Source of the DNA: DSSM01 sp964484125
GTDB taxonomy: Bacteria; Bacteroidota; Ignavibacteria; Tepidaquicellales; Tepidaquicellaceae
Assembly: GCA_964484125.1 (NCBI GenBank)
Contig: CAZAEK010000006.1
Location: 62,001 to 126,000, forward strand
Reading direction: 5' to 3'
DNA: 64,000 bases
Positions 1 to 8,953 of the stretch are shown here, in pieces (position 1 is the first letter of the stretch; every line of letters begins with the position of its first letter). The notes under the pieces were generated by a model. The model worked only from the letters and a program-made list of their open reading frames with translations, ran no database searches and had not been told where the DNA came from. A program made the translations under genes and the position numbers.

Positions 1-882
1 CCATTCAATTTCGTTCTCAAATGCATCGAACCCTATAAAGCCGAATAGTTCCCCTTTTAATAAAATGGGAATGTTTACAGATGATTTTAAACCAATCTGA
101 TTAAATCTTTTCACGAGATTATCATCTTCAGGTCTTCCCTCAAGGTCTGATTTGCTAAGTTTGAAAAACTCTCCCCGAAGTAAGGAGTCGTAATATTCAC
201 CAATATCAGCAATCCTTAGTCTCTTGAATTTATCTAATATTGATTTATAATTCTCTCTTGCCCATTCATGTGTAATTCTGAAAAATTCTTTATTATCTTC
301 TACAACAAAAAGATAACCCCTGCCAGTATTAGTATATCTTGCGACGCTTTCGAGAGCTTCTGTAATTTTTTTATCAATTTCGTTTATATCAATGTTTATA
401 AATTCAGAGGAAATTTTGCTGATAAATTCGTTAAACTCAACCCTGTTTTTCATAATTTTCTCAGTATTTATCCGCTCTGTGATGTCATTAGCAGTCCCTG
501 TAACTCCGATAATATTTCCTTTGTCATCATAAACAGGAGCTTTGAATGTTTCTATCCATTTCCACTGATTTCTTTCAAATACCCTGTCAATAAAATGTAA
601 TTGCTTTCCTGATTTTATAACTTTTTGGTCGCTTGCTCTGAACTCATTAACCTTCTCTTTATCGCAAAAATCATACTCGGATTTTCCTAAAATATCTTCA
701 AGCTCCATATCATAATATTCTGCGAATAATTTATTCGCAGATACAATTCTCCCGTCCGTATCCTTCAGCCATGCCATATAAGGAATATTATTCAGAATTG
801 CATTTTGCTGTGCATATAATTTATTCAATTCTTTACTTGTAGGTTTTTTAACTTTTTTAGGTTTTCTTGTGTTATTTTTCAT
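1..882 (-). CDS. PAS-GAF sensor protein, truncated by window edge
   Basis: The open frame starts at an ATG at 882-880 and runs off the left edge after 294 codons, so only the N-terminal part is seen. After a Lys-rich start (about residues 1-20) there is a PAS domain (about 20-135) that ends in the usual DITER-like signature (ANDITERIN), then a GAF domain (about 145-294) ending near GELFGFIGFDAFENEIEW. The GAF resembles the one in the hybrid kinase at 16767-19637, for example IPILLKGELFGFIGFDAF against IPLIDKNNCIGFVGFDSV. It is soluble as far as seen, with no membrane segment. A histidine kinase or diguanylate cyclase output domain probably lies beyond the window; which one cannot be told. It is divergent from the receptor gene at 1048. 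Confidence 0.8.
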   Translation of the reverse strand, partial: MKNNTRKPKKVKKPTSKELNKLYAQQNAILNNIPYMAWLKDTDGRIVSANKLFAEYYDMELEDILGKSEYDFCDKEKVNEFRASDQKVIKSGKQLHFIDRVFERNQWKWIETFKAPVYDDKGNIIGVTGTANDITERINTEKIMKNRVEFNEFISKISSEFINIDINEIDKKITEALESVARYTNTGRGYLFVVEDNKEFFRITHEWARENYKSILDKFKRLRIADIGEYYDSLLRGEFFKLSKSDLEGRPEDDNLVKRFNQIGLKSSVNIPILLKGELFGFIGFDAFENEIEW

Positions 883-1047
883 ATATGAAATAATCCATAA
901 AATTATAAATTTTAGCATCTTAAATAAAGTGTTATTTTAGTATCCTTGTTGTTTTAAAGGAATTTCCTGTTACATTTTGATACAAGTTTTTACAGTGTGA
1001 TTATTAAAAAATGATTTGATTTTATTATTTTTAAATAAAAAACAAAA

Positions 1048-3522
1048 ATGAAAAATATATTAATAATAACTTTTATCGCATTAGCTTTTGGTATAATAAC
1101 CGATGTAAATGCTCAGCGAAATAAAGATGTAGTCGGTTCAATTTCCGGCTTTGTAATGGATAAAAGCAGTGGCGAACCACTTGAATCTGCAACAATACAG
1201 GTATTCAAAGCAAAAGATTCAACACTTGTAACAGGCGGTACAACTGAAAAAAACGGCTTCTTTAAAATAGAAAATGTTCAGGGAGGAAAATATAATGTAT
1301 TAATCAGTTATATCGGCTACAATTCCGCATACAGGAAAGATGTATTAATTACCGGTAAAGAAAAAGATGTAGATATAGGAACGATTAAATTATCACTCAG
1401 TACTGAGATGACAGATGTAATTGAAGTAATTACTGAAGCTCCAATAATGACAATGGATTTTGATAAGAAAGTATATAATGTCGAAAAAGACATAGTAAGT
1501 CAGACCGGTTCAGCTACTGATATACTAAAAAATATTCCCTCAGTTACGGTTGACAATGATGGCAATGTAAGTATAAGAGGCAATGGAAATATAAAAATAC
1601 TTATAAATGGGAAACCATCCGGACTTTTTGGCGGAGACGATAACACTGTGCTTGAAAATATACCGGCAACTTCAATTGAAAAAGTGGAGGTAATAAATAA
1701 TCCCTCGGCAAAATATGAAGCAGAAGGAGTCGGAGGAATAATTAATCTTATATTAAAACAGAATCAGGGATTTGGATACAATGGAAATTTAAGCATAAGT
1801 TCCGGCTTTAAAGACCGGTATAATATAAACGCAGGCATAAGATTAAAACAGGAAAAATACGCATTATCCTTGAATTACAGCTGGAGGAAATTTACAATGA
1901 CCGGTACAGGTGACGGATTCAGGGAAAATTTATTCAGTGATTCATTGAGATTTTTAGACCAGAACAGTGAATTTAACGGCAGGATGAATTCTCATTTCCT
2001 ATCTGCCGGGTTTGATTATTATTTTACAAAGCAGCATAGTCTGTCTCTTTCAGCTGGTTTTAATGTCAGAGACAGAAAAAGAGATGAACAATCAAACAGC
2101 TTGTTTACGGATATAAATAATATATTTAATTCATCTTTCATTTCAAAAACTTTTGCAGATGAATCTGGCAATAATATTGATATATCATTAACACATAAAC
2201 TTGAGTTCGAAAAAAAAGGTCAGGAGTTGATTTCAGCACTATCATATTCTTACAATAAAAATGACCAGACAAAGGAATTAAGAGTTCAGGATTATGACAT
2301 TAATAATAACCCACTAAATAATACGCCTGACCTCGAAGAGAATATTATGAACGGTAAATATAATTTTATTACATTTCAGTCTGATTATGTACATCCCTTA
2401 AGCGAAGATTCCAGGCTTGAGGCAGGATTAAAATTTAATTATAAAAATATTTTATCAGACCAGATGTATAATACGTTTGATTACAATACCAATACATGGG
2501 TTCCGGAAATATTAAAGAATAACAATTCTGATTACACAGATTATATACCTGCCGCATATCTTATTTTCTCAAACAAATATAAAAATTTCAGTTACAAGGC
2601 GGGATTAAGAGCTGAATATACTTCCGTTGACTTTAAAGTAGTACAGAATAGTAATAATTATTCAAGCAAATATTTCAGTTTATTCCCGAGTTTATTCCTT
2701 TCTCAAAAAATCGGAAAAACCAATGAAGTCCAGTTCAATTATGCAAGGCGTATAAACAGGCCAAATATGCGCTATCTGAATCCTTTTACAAATTATTCCG
2801 ACCCGTTTAACCTCAATCAGGGTAATCCAAAATTGAATCCGGAATATATTAATTCTTTAGAACTTGGTTATGTAAAATACCTTGATTTTGCAGTGATTAC
2901 AGCTTCAGTATTCTTCAGAAATACTGACGACCCGATAAACTGGTACAGAACTGTAGATTCAAATGGTGTGTCACTTGTTACTTTCAAAAACCTCGGAACA
3001 AGAAATAATTACGGTATCGAATTTATATCACAGGCATCTTTTACAAAATGGTGGAATACAAATATAAATTTCAGCTACTTTAAGATGGACTCAAAAGGAA
3101 ATGACGGGATGAAAGATTTCGATAACAGTACATATTCATATACAGCAAAGCTTATGTCCAATATGTCAATCCCGAATTTGTTTGATTTTCAACTCTCATA
3201 TTTCTATATGGGAAGAACTGTAAGCGCCCAGGGTATTATCCAGCCATATCAGTCATTTGATGTGGCTTTCAAAAAAGATTTCTTTTTTAAAAGATTAAGC
3301 ATATCTTTGCAATTATCAGATATTTTCAATCAACAGATTAACAAGTATAATACAAGCGGAACAGGATTCATATCTGAAAACATAAGGAAGAGAGATTCAA
3401 GAATGGCAATGCTGACTTTGACATACAGATTCGGAAATGATGAAATAACGTCCGGTAGGAAGAAAGAAGGTCAGAGAGAAAACGGAAATGAAAATCAGAT
3501 GCCTGAACCTGACGATTATTAA
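1048..3522 (+). CDS. TonB-receptor-like outer membrane beta-barrel protein
   Basis: An 824-residue outer membrane protein. It has a signal peptide (residues 1-22, ending VNAQ), a carboxypeptidase-regulatory-like beta sandwich (about 30-115, with GFVMDKSSGEPLESATIQV), a plug domain (about 140-235, with SATDILKNIPSVTVDNDGN and VEVINNPSAKYEAEGVGGII) and a long barrel of alternating aromatic strands. This is the architecture of the outer membrane beta-barrel family (OMP_b-brl_3) related to TonB-dependent receptors. I see no clear TonB box. A charged tail (REN, EPDDY) extends past the last strand TLTYRFG, so the terminal aromatic residue is not the usual barrel end. The substrate is unknown. The cation symporter follows after 12 bp, suggesting co-transcription and possibly uptake of a small acid or peptide product. 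Confidence 0.88.
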   Translation: MKNILIITFIALAFGIITDVNAQRNKDVVGSISGFVMDKSSGEPLESATIQVFKAKDSTLVTGGTTEKNGFFKIENVQGGKYNVLISYIGYNSAYRKDVLITGKEKDVDIGTIKLSLSTEMTDVIEVITEAPIMTMDFDKKVYNVEKDIVSQTGSATDILKNIPSVTVDNDGNVSIRGNGNIKILINGKPSGLFGGDDNTVLENIPATSIEKVEVINNPSAKYEAEGVGGIINLILKQNQGFGYNGNLSISSGFKDRYNINAGIRLKQEKYALSLNYSWRKFTMTGTGDGFRENLFSDSLRFLDQNSEFNGRMNSHFLSAGFDYYFTKQHSLSLSAGFNVRDRKRDEQSNSLFTDINNIFNSSFISKTFADESGNNIDISLTHKLEFEKKGQELISALSYSYNKNDQTKELRVQDYDINNNPLNNTPDLEENIMNGKYNFITFQSDYVHPLSEDSRLEAGLKFNYKNILSDQMYNTFDYNTNTWVPEILKNNNSDYTDYIPAAYLIFSNKYKNFSYKAGLRAEYTSVDFKVVQNSNNYSSKYFSLFPSLFLSQKIGKTNEVQFNYARRINRPNMRYLNPFTNYSDPFNLNQGNPKLNPEYINSLELGYVKYLDFAVITASVFFRNTDDPINWYRTVDSNGVSLVTFKNLGTRNNYGIEFISQASFTKWWNTNINFSYFKMDSKGNDGMKDFDNSTYSYTAKLMSNMSIPNLFDFQLSYFYMGRTVSAQGIIQPYQSFDVAFKKDFFFKRLSISLQLSDIFNQQINKYNTSGTGFISENIRKRDSRMAMLTLTYRFGNDEITSGRKKEGQRENGNENQMPEPDDY

Positions 3523-3534
3523 AATAAACAATAA

Positions 3535-5037
3535 ATGAAAATACCGAAAATAAAGCTTCACAATCAGATTGTCATAGCGTTAGTCCTTGGAGTGATTTTT
3601 GGAGCTATATTTTCGGTTAATCAAAAGAAGGTCGAAATAATTTCATCCGCAGGTTCCGAGAATTTAGAGAACTGGTCGGAATTTAAGTTTTTAAAAGGGG
3701 ATTCTGTATTAAGTATAATAAATACTTCAGAGCAGATAGTAGTATCCAAGAAATTTAAAATTTTATCAAAAACACTCAATCAGTCGCAAATTTCCGCCGA
3801 AGTATTATTTCCCGACGGCACAAAAAAAAGATTTGACGGAATAACCTATATAGACAAAGTGAAATCATTAGGGTTGATGTTCAAGCCGGTTGGCGATATT
3901 TTTATCAGACTTCTCAATATGATAGCGGTACCCCTTGTAATTGCTTCGCTGCTTGTCGGAGCCGCTTCGCTATCGGATTTGAAACACGTTGCCAAAGTAG
4001 GCGGAAAGATAATGACTTACTATATGCTCACTACCGCTATAGCTATCACGGTTGGGTTGGTACTTGCAAACGTGATTCAGCCGGGTGAGTATATGCCTGT
4101 AGAGACGAGAGACAGGCTGCTGAGCACTTTTCAGGATGATGCAACATCAAAAATAGAACAAAATGTTTCAATTGATATTATTTCATTTCTTGTAAATATA
4201 GTACCCAAAAATCCTTTTAATGCAATTGCCAACGGAGATTTTCTTTCAATAGTTTTTTATGCAATCATTACCGGAGTTTTCCTGACAACAATTCCAAAAG
4301 AAAAATCCAAAACCATTATTAATTTTTTTGAAGGTTTAAGCGAAGCTATGATTAATATGGTTGAAAAAGTAATGCTTCTTGCCCCTATAGCAGTTTTTAC
4401 ATTAATTGCCGCAACCGTTGCGGAATTTGGTTTTAATATACTTCAATCACTGATAACTTATGCTTTAACCGTATTGATTGGACTGTTTTTAATTACAGCA
4501 TTTATGTATCCGGCTTTTTTGAAAATATTTACAAAAATGAAAGTCAGGGATTTCTTCAAAGCACACAGGCAAACTATGGCAGTTGCTTTTTCCACAAGTT
4601 CATCTGCGGCAACATTACCCGTGAATCTTGATGTGTGTGAAAAAAAGCTTGGAGTATCGAATAAAATTGCAAGTTTTGTACTGCCTCTTGGAGCAACGGT
4701 AAATATGGACGGAACGGCTTTGTATCAGGCAGTTGCCGCCGTTTTCATTGCTCAGGTTTATGGCTTTGATTTAAATATAACACAACAATTAACAATAATT
4801 CTTACGGCACTTCTTGCCTCGGTTGGAACGGCACCCGTTCCCGGAGTAGGTTTAATTATGCTGATAGTGGTTTTAAAATCGGTAGGGATTCCTGAAGAGG
4901 GTATTGCATTAATAATAGGAGTTGACAGACTTCTTGATATGTGCAGAACAATTCCGAATGTTATTTCAGATGCTACAGGTGCGGTAATTATCGCACAGAG
5001 TGAGGGAGAACTAAAAAAAGTGAATGTTGTTGAATGA
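3535..5037 (+). CDS. dicarboxylate/amino acid:cation symporter (DAACS family)
   Basis: A 500-residue inner membrane carrier of the glutamate/aspartate/C4-dicarboxylate sodium- or proton-symporter family (SDF). Family hallmarks are present: the serine-rich hairpin AFSTSSSAATLP, the NMDGTALYQAVAAVF segment, the SVGTAPVPGVG hairpin and the last substrate-binding helix DRLLDMCRTIPNV. TM1 covers about residues 11-28. Between TM1 and TM2 there is an extra, mostly polar stretch of about 78 residues (30-108), predicted to be outside the cytoplasm; typical bacterial members are about 420 residues long and lack it. The gene begins 12 bp after the receptor stop codon. The exact substrate cannot be read from sequence. 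Confidence 0.92.
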   Translation: MKIPKIKLHNQIVIALVLGVIFGAIFSVNQKKVEIISSAGSENLENWSEFKFLKGDSVLSIINTSEQIVVSKKFKILSKTLNQSQISAEVLFPDGTKKRFDGITYIDKVKSLGLMFKPVGDIFIRLLNMIAVPLVIASLLVGAASLSDLKHVAKVGGKIMTYYMLTTAIAITVGLVLANVIQPGEYMPVETRDRLLSTFQDDATSKIEQNVSIDIISFLVNIVPKNPFNAIANGDFLSIVFYAIITGVFLTTIPKEKSKTIINFFEGLSEAMINMVEKVMLLAPIAVFTLIAATVAEFGFNILQSLITYALTVLIGLFLITAFMYPAFLKIFTKMKVRDFFKAHRQTMAVAFSTSSSAATLPVNLDVCEKKLGVSNKIASFVLPLGATVNMDGTALYQAVAAVFIAQVYGFDLNITQQLTIILTALLASVGTAPVPGVGLIMLIVVLKSVGIPEEGIALIIGVDRLLDMCRTIPNVISDATGAVIIAQSEGELKKVNVVE

Positions 5038-5047
5038 TTTAACTTAA

Positions 5048-7042
5048 TTAGCTCAAATATTTTTCAAGCATAGCGAAGAGCATTTCCTTTTCTATCGGTT
5101 TTGGTAAGTAATCTGTACATCCGGCAGCGATGCATTTGTTTTTATCTTCATAAAATGCATGAGCCGTCTGGGCAATTATACAGATATTATTATTAAACTT
5201 TCTTATTTCCCTTGTTGCTTCATAACCGTTCATTTTTGGAAGCTGAATATCCATCATAATTAAATCTATGTCCGGTTCGTTTTTTGTAATCTCAACAGCA
5301 TCAAACCCGTTTTCAGCTCTTAAAATCTTAATACCTGATTTTTTAAGAATAGTCCTGATAAATAGGAAATTATTGAAATCATCTTCAACTACCAATATCT
5401 TTTTGTTACTCCAGTTCCAGCCTTCAGGTTCATTGATAATTTTTTTAGCTTCCTGGTTAACAAAGCTAACTTTGTTGTAAGGTAGTCTGAAAATAAATTT
5501 TGCACCTTCCTTTTCATTTTCTGAAAGCATAATATCGCCACCCATTAACTCAACTAAAGCTTTACATATTGAGAGTCCAAGACCTGTTCCACCATAAATT
5601 CTTGAGTGTGAATCATCTGCCTGTCTGAATCTTTCGAAAATAATATTCATACTTTCTTTTGGAACTCCAATACCTGTATCTTTTACATAGAATTCAAGAT
5701 AATTGTCTATAAGTCTATATCCGAACTCAATATATCCCTGATGTGTGAATTTTAATGCATTGCTTAAAAGATTGTTCAGAATTTGTTTAAGCCGGAATGA
5801 GTCAATCTTAACATCGCTTTCAGCATCTTTAATACCGGGTTTAAACCTGAATTCAATGTTGTCTTTGCCTGAATCTTTCTTAATAGACTGGAAAAAGGCA
5901 TATACTTCATTAAGCAATGAATTTATATTACATTCAGTTTCGATTAATTCAATCTGCCCGGCTTCTATTTTTGAGAGGTCAATTATATCATTAATCAGGT
6001 TAAGTAGCTGTCTCCCGCTGCTGTTAATTATATCAAGAAACTCTCTTCGCTGACCTTCAGTAATACTCTCATCTTTTAGCAATTCGGCAAATCCGAGTAT
6101 TCCGTTAAGTGGAGTCCTGATTTCGTGTGACATATTTGCCAGGAAAGCGGATTTTAATCTGTCAGATTCTTCCGCCTTTATCTTTGCTTCTTTAAGTTGG
6201 TCTAAATATTTTTTGCGGTCAGTTATATCAGAGATGACATCAATAATTTTAGATGGATTACCTTTTTCGTCATAGATTAACTTAGCTCTTATCTCTCCAT
6301 AGAAAAATGAACCGTCTTTTCTTTTAAATTTTATTTGGGCATTATTAATATAACCTTTTTGAATAAGTTCCTGTGAAAGTGCTTTAGCTTTTTCAATCTC
6401 TGATTCATCAATCAGGTCATAGACACTTTTCTTCAAAAGTTCTTCCTGATTTTCATAGCCGAATAAAGCAACTTTCTGGTCGTTGATGAATATTAAATTC
6501 CCATCTAAATCTCCGAGCGAAATACCTTCCGGAGATGTTTCTACTAAACTTCTATATAGATTTTCACTTTGTTTTAATGCTTTTTCTGCTTTTTTCCTTT
6601 CAGTAATATCATTGCAGATTACAAGTATTCCTTTAGTGCCATCCGGAAGATAAAAACTTGTTTCCCGTAATTCCATAAAGACTTCTGAACCGTCTTTTTT
6701 AATATTTGTTACAATGCTGTATAGTACATTTCCGGCGAGAATAAAATTAATTCTCTTCTGAATTTCACTGCGGTACTCTTCCGGTACTATTATACTGATA
6801 TTACGACCGAGCAATTCTTCCCTTTTGTAACCGATAATTTTACAAAATTCCGGATTCATATCGAGAATATTTCCGTTATTATCCTCAATTAAAATACCGG
6901 TTGGGGATAGCTCGAAGAGTAGTCTGTATTGATATACTGATTCTTTTATCAATTCTTCGTTTGTTTTATTTCTCCCTGCAACATTTTTCCCTTCGGAATC
7001 TCCTCTGTTGAGATCTTCTGATTTGCCGGGAATTTTGTTCAT
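5048..7042 (-). CDS. PAS-PAS hybrid histidine kinase with C-terminal receiver
   Basis: A 664-residue soluble hybrid sensor kinase. Domains in order: PAS1 (about 36-150, ending NDITERKK), PAS2 (about 160-280, ending SDITDRKK), HisKA with the phospho-accepting His306 in NMSHEIRTPLNG, an HATPase with VKDTGIGVPK and GGTGLGLSICKAL, and a receiver domain (about 546-664) with acidic pair VVEDD, phosphorylatable Asp in MMDIQLPKMNG, Thr in AQTAHAF and Lys in PKPIE. There are no membrane segments, so it should sense a cytoplasmic cue. The receiver closely resembles that of the kinase at 16767-19637. It is tail to tail with the symporter gene (10 bp) and starts 4 bp after the DUF971 gene stop, so the two could be one transcript. 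Confidence 0.95.
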   Translation of the reverse strand: MNKIPGKSEDLNRGDSEGKNVAGRNKTNEELIKESVYQYRLLFELSPTGILIEDNNGNILDMNPEFCKIIGYKREELLGRNISIIVPEEYRSEIQKRINFILAGNVLYSIVTNIKKDGSEVFMELRETSFYLPDGTKGILVICNDITERKKAEKALKQSENLYRSLVETSPEGISLGDLDGNLIFINDQKVALFGYENQEELLKKSVYDLIDESEIEKAKALSQELIQKGYINNAQIKFKRKDGSFFYGEIRAKLIYDEKGNPSKIIDVISDITDRKKYLDQLKEAKIKAEESDRLKSAFLANMSHEIRTPLNGILGFAELLKDESITEGQRREFLDIINSSGRQLLNLINDIIDLSKIEAGQIELIETECNINSLLNEVYAFFQSIKKDSGKDNIEFRFKPGIKDAESDVKIDSFRLKQILNNLLSNALKFTHQGYIEFGYRLIDNYLEFYVKDTGIGVPKESMNIIFERFRQADDSHSRIYGGTGLGLSICKALVELMGGDIMLSENEKEGAKFIFRLPYNKVSFVNQEAKKIINEPEGWNWSNKKILVVEDDFNNFLFIRTILKKSGIKILRAENGFDAVEITKNEPDIDLIMMDIQLPKMNGYEATREIRKFNNNICIIAQTAHAFYEDKNKCIAAGCTDYLPKPIEKEMLFAMLEKYLS

Positions 7043-7046
7043 TTAT

Positions 7047-7364
7047 TTATTTTTTGTTTTCACCTATCTGTCTCAAAACGTCCCAGGAATATATTCCTGA
7101 ATTATGCCCGTCTTTCCATTGGATTTGTATGGCATAATTACCGACTGATTCAATTTTTTCTATCTCATAGAAACCAGCAGCTTTAAAAGGTGATTTAATT
7201 GGAATATAATTGTTTAAAATGACGGATTCTCCCTTACAGTCAGCACACGGACACATATCTCTTAACTTCTTTAATGTGATTTCATCAATACGGTTATCGT
7301 TCCAGCTCACTGTTAATTTTCCGTCCTGTGTTTTTTTTATTTGTGTCGGATAAAAGTTTTGCAT
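7047..7364 (-). CDS. DUF971 domain protein
   Basis: A 105-residue protein whose whole length matches the DUF971 / gamma-butyrobetaine hydroxylase N-terminal-like family. The pattern is a beta-rich start with the positive stretch LTVSWNDNRIDEITLKKLRD, then CPCADCKGE, a conserved CxCxxC-type cluster that may bind metal, and an end of QIQWKDGHNSGIYSWDVLR. Such stand-alone proteins are common in bacteria and are often linked to Fe-S or Mrp/ApbC-type proteins, but the function is not established and nothing nearby clarifies it. The start ATG is at 7364. It precedes the hybrid kinase gene by 4 bp on the same strand. Confidence 0.85.
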   Translation of the reverse strand: MQNFYPTQIKKTQDGKLTVSWNDNRIDEITLKKLRDMCPCADCKGESVILNNYIPIKSPFKAAGFYEIEKIESVGNYAIQIQWKDGHNSGIYSWDVLRQIGENKK

Positions 7365-7402
7365 ATCTGAAAATACACAAATTTAAATTAAGTAAAAGTG
7401 TA

Positions 7403-8005
7403 TTAAGACAAAGCATTTTTCAATAAATCGGAATATTCATCTGAGGAAATTTCAATTGCTCCGAATGATTTAAAAAGAGGGGTAATCATTTGTATATCAA
7501 ACAGCTTAAAATTATTTTTTGTTAAAAATTTGTAAAGATAAACCACACAGACTTTAGAGGCATCTGGTTTAATGGTAAACATTGACTCTCCGAAAAAAGC
7601 TTTCTTTATGGAAACCCCATATAGACCTCCTGCAAGTTTCCCGTCTGAAAATGCTTCAACACTGTGAGCAAACCCCATTTTATGAATTTTTAAATAAAGG
7701 TCTATTATAGTGTTGTTTATCCATGTACTTTTCCTGTTTGCACAGTTGCGGATAACATCTTCAAAGCAGGTATTAACCTTTATTTCGTAAATATTTTTAT
7801 TGATTGTTCTTCTCAGAGAACGTGAGACTTTTAGTTCCCTTAAGGAATTGTTTAAAGGAATGACTCCTCTCGGATTGGCATAAATCCATTCAATTTCAGA
7901 ATCGCTTTCATTTACACCCATAGGAAAAATTCCAACAGTATATCCGTACAAAACGTGTTCCGGTTTTACTTCTCCTCTTATATCGGTGTTTATCCTGTAA
8001 AACAT
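7403..8005 (-). CDS. aat: leucyl/phenylalanyl-tRNA--protein transferase
   Basis: A 200-residue enzyme that transfers Leu or Phe from aminoacyl-tRNA to proteins with N-terminal basic residues, marking them for ClpS/ClpAP degradation (N-end rule). Visible family motifs are GYTVGIFPMG, the NPRGVIPL stretch, AHSVEAFSDGKLAGGLYGVSI and FFGESMFTIKPDASK. It is shorter than the E. coli enzyme (about 234 residues), lacking much of the N-terminal part and the usual GGDL motif ahead of GIFPM, as in some Bacteroidota versions. It is a cytosolic enzyme. The upstream exported-protein gene ends 12 bp before it on the same strand, so it may be the tail of the meaB transcript. Confidence 0.9.
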   Translation of the reverse strand: MFYRINTDIRGEVKPEHVLYGYTVGIFPMGVNESDSEIEWIYANPRGVIPLNNSLRELKVSRSLRRTINKNIYEIKVNTCFEDVIRNCANRKSTWINNTIIDLYLKIHKMGFAHSVEAFSDGKLAGGLYGVSIKKAFFGESMFTIKPDASKVCVVYLYKFLTKNNFKLFDIQMITPLFKSFGAIEISSDEYSDLLKNALS

Positions 8006-8017
8006 TAAAGCTACTGC

Positions 8018-8953
8018 TTAGAAAAATTCATATTTATAAACATAACGTATTATTAATTCTGAGCCGCCCTGTGCGAAAATATCACGGCTTTGTATCAACC
8101 CTTTCAGGTCATAATTCAGAATTTCTTTTTCCATAATATTGCCACTCATATCTGTTTTTATAATTGAAGTCGGCTTTGAATACACATTGTATTTATATTC
8201 CGTTTTAAAAGCAGGTCTGTATTCCGGATCGAATTCTATTATAGAAGAGATATTACCTGTACCGTCGTATTCGTAATCATATTTTGCGAGATATCTTCTG
8301 TCTGATGCAGCTATTGTTAGTTCTCTTACAAGTTTTTTATTATTATAACGGAATATGAAAATTCTGCCCCCATCATATTTCTGATGAATTTCCTTAGGGA
8401 GTTCATCATCATATATGTTTTTATAATTCATTGAATCAATCAGAGTTTTGCCGGCATCATAAATATAAATAACAACCGGATAATTTCTTGAATCATAAAA
8501 ATACTCAAAATATTTCAAAGATTTTTTCAGAGAATCAAATTCTTTCCTTTTTATTAATCTTTTCTCAATATCGTATTCAGAAGATATTATAGTATTTGTA
8601 TAACCTATAGATCTTTTTTCTGTCAGGTTGCAATTTTCATCGAAAATATATGTCTCTTTTTTTATCAGTGTTTCTGTCCCCGGTTCAAATGTTTCGTTAT
8701 AAACCGGAGCACCTTTATCATCAAATAGAGTGAATTCAGATATACCTTTTTTCCCTTTGTTTACACCTGAGAGAAATTCGTATTCAGCGGTAAGAGATTT
8801 AACCTTCAGGTTTTTATTTCTTGCCTTATCTCTCACGAGGTTGATTTTCTCTTTTTCTGATGGAACGCCGTAATAAATATTTTCGAATTGCGGAAAAGCC
8901 GCATTTGATAAAAGGAGATAAAAAATAGTAAAAATTACAGAATATTTTTTCAT
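8018..8953 (-). CDS. exported YD-repeat-like protein of unknown function
   Basis: A 311-residue protein with a signal peptide (MKKYSVIFTIFYLLLSNAAFPQ, cleavage near residue 22). The mature part is a series of short beta strands with YD-like phrases such as YEYDGTGNISSIIEF, KTEYKYNVYSKPTSIIK and LNYDLKGLIQSRDIF, reminiscent of RHS/YD beta-spiral proteins but much shorter and without a toxin domain or RHS core. I do not recognise a specific family. Its ATG overlaps the meaB stop codon as ATGA (8950-8953), so it is probably translated by coupling with meaB, although a role in mutase maturation would be surprising for an exported protein. Confidence 0.75.
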   Translation of the reverse strand: MKKYSVIFTIFYLLLSNAAFPQFENIYYGVPSEKEKINLVRDKARNKNLKVKSLTAEYEFLSGVNKGKKGISEFTLFDDKGAPVYNETFEPGTETLIKKETYIFDENCNLTEKRSIGYTNTIISSEYDIEKRLIKRKEFDSLKKSLKYFEYFYDSRNYPVVIYIYDAGKTLIDSMNYKNIYDDELPKEIHQKYDGGRIFIFRYNNKKLVRELTIAASDRRYLAKYDYEYDGTGNISSIIEFDPEYRPAFKTEYKYNVYSKPTSIIKTDMSGNIMEKEILNYDLKGLIQSRDIFAQGGSELIIRYVYKYEFF

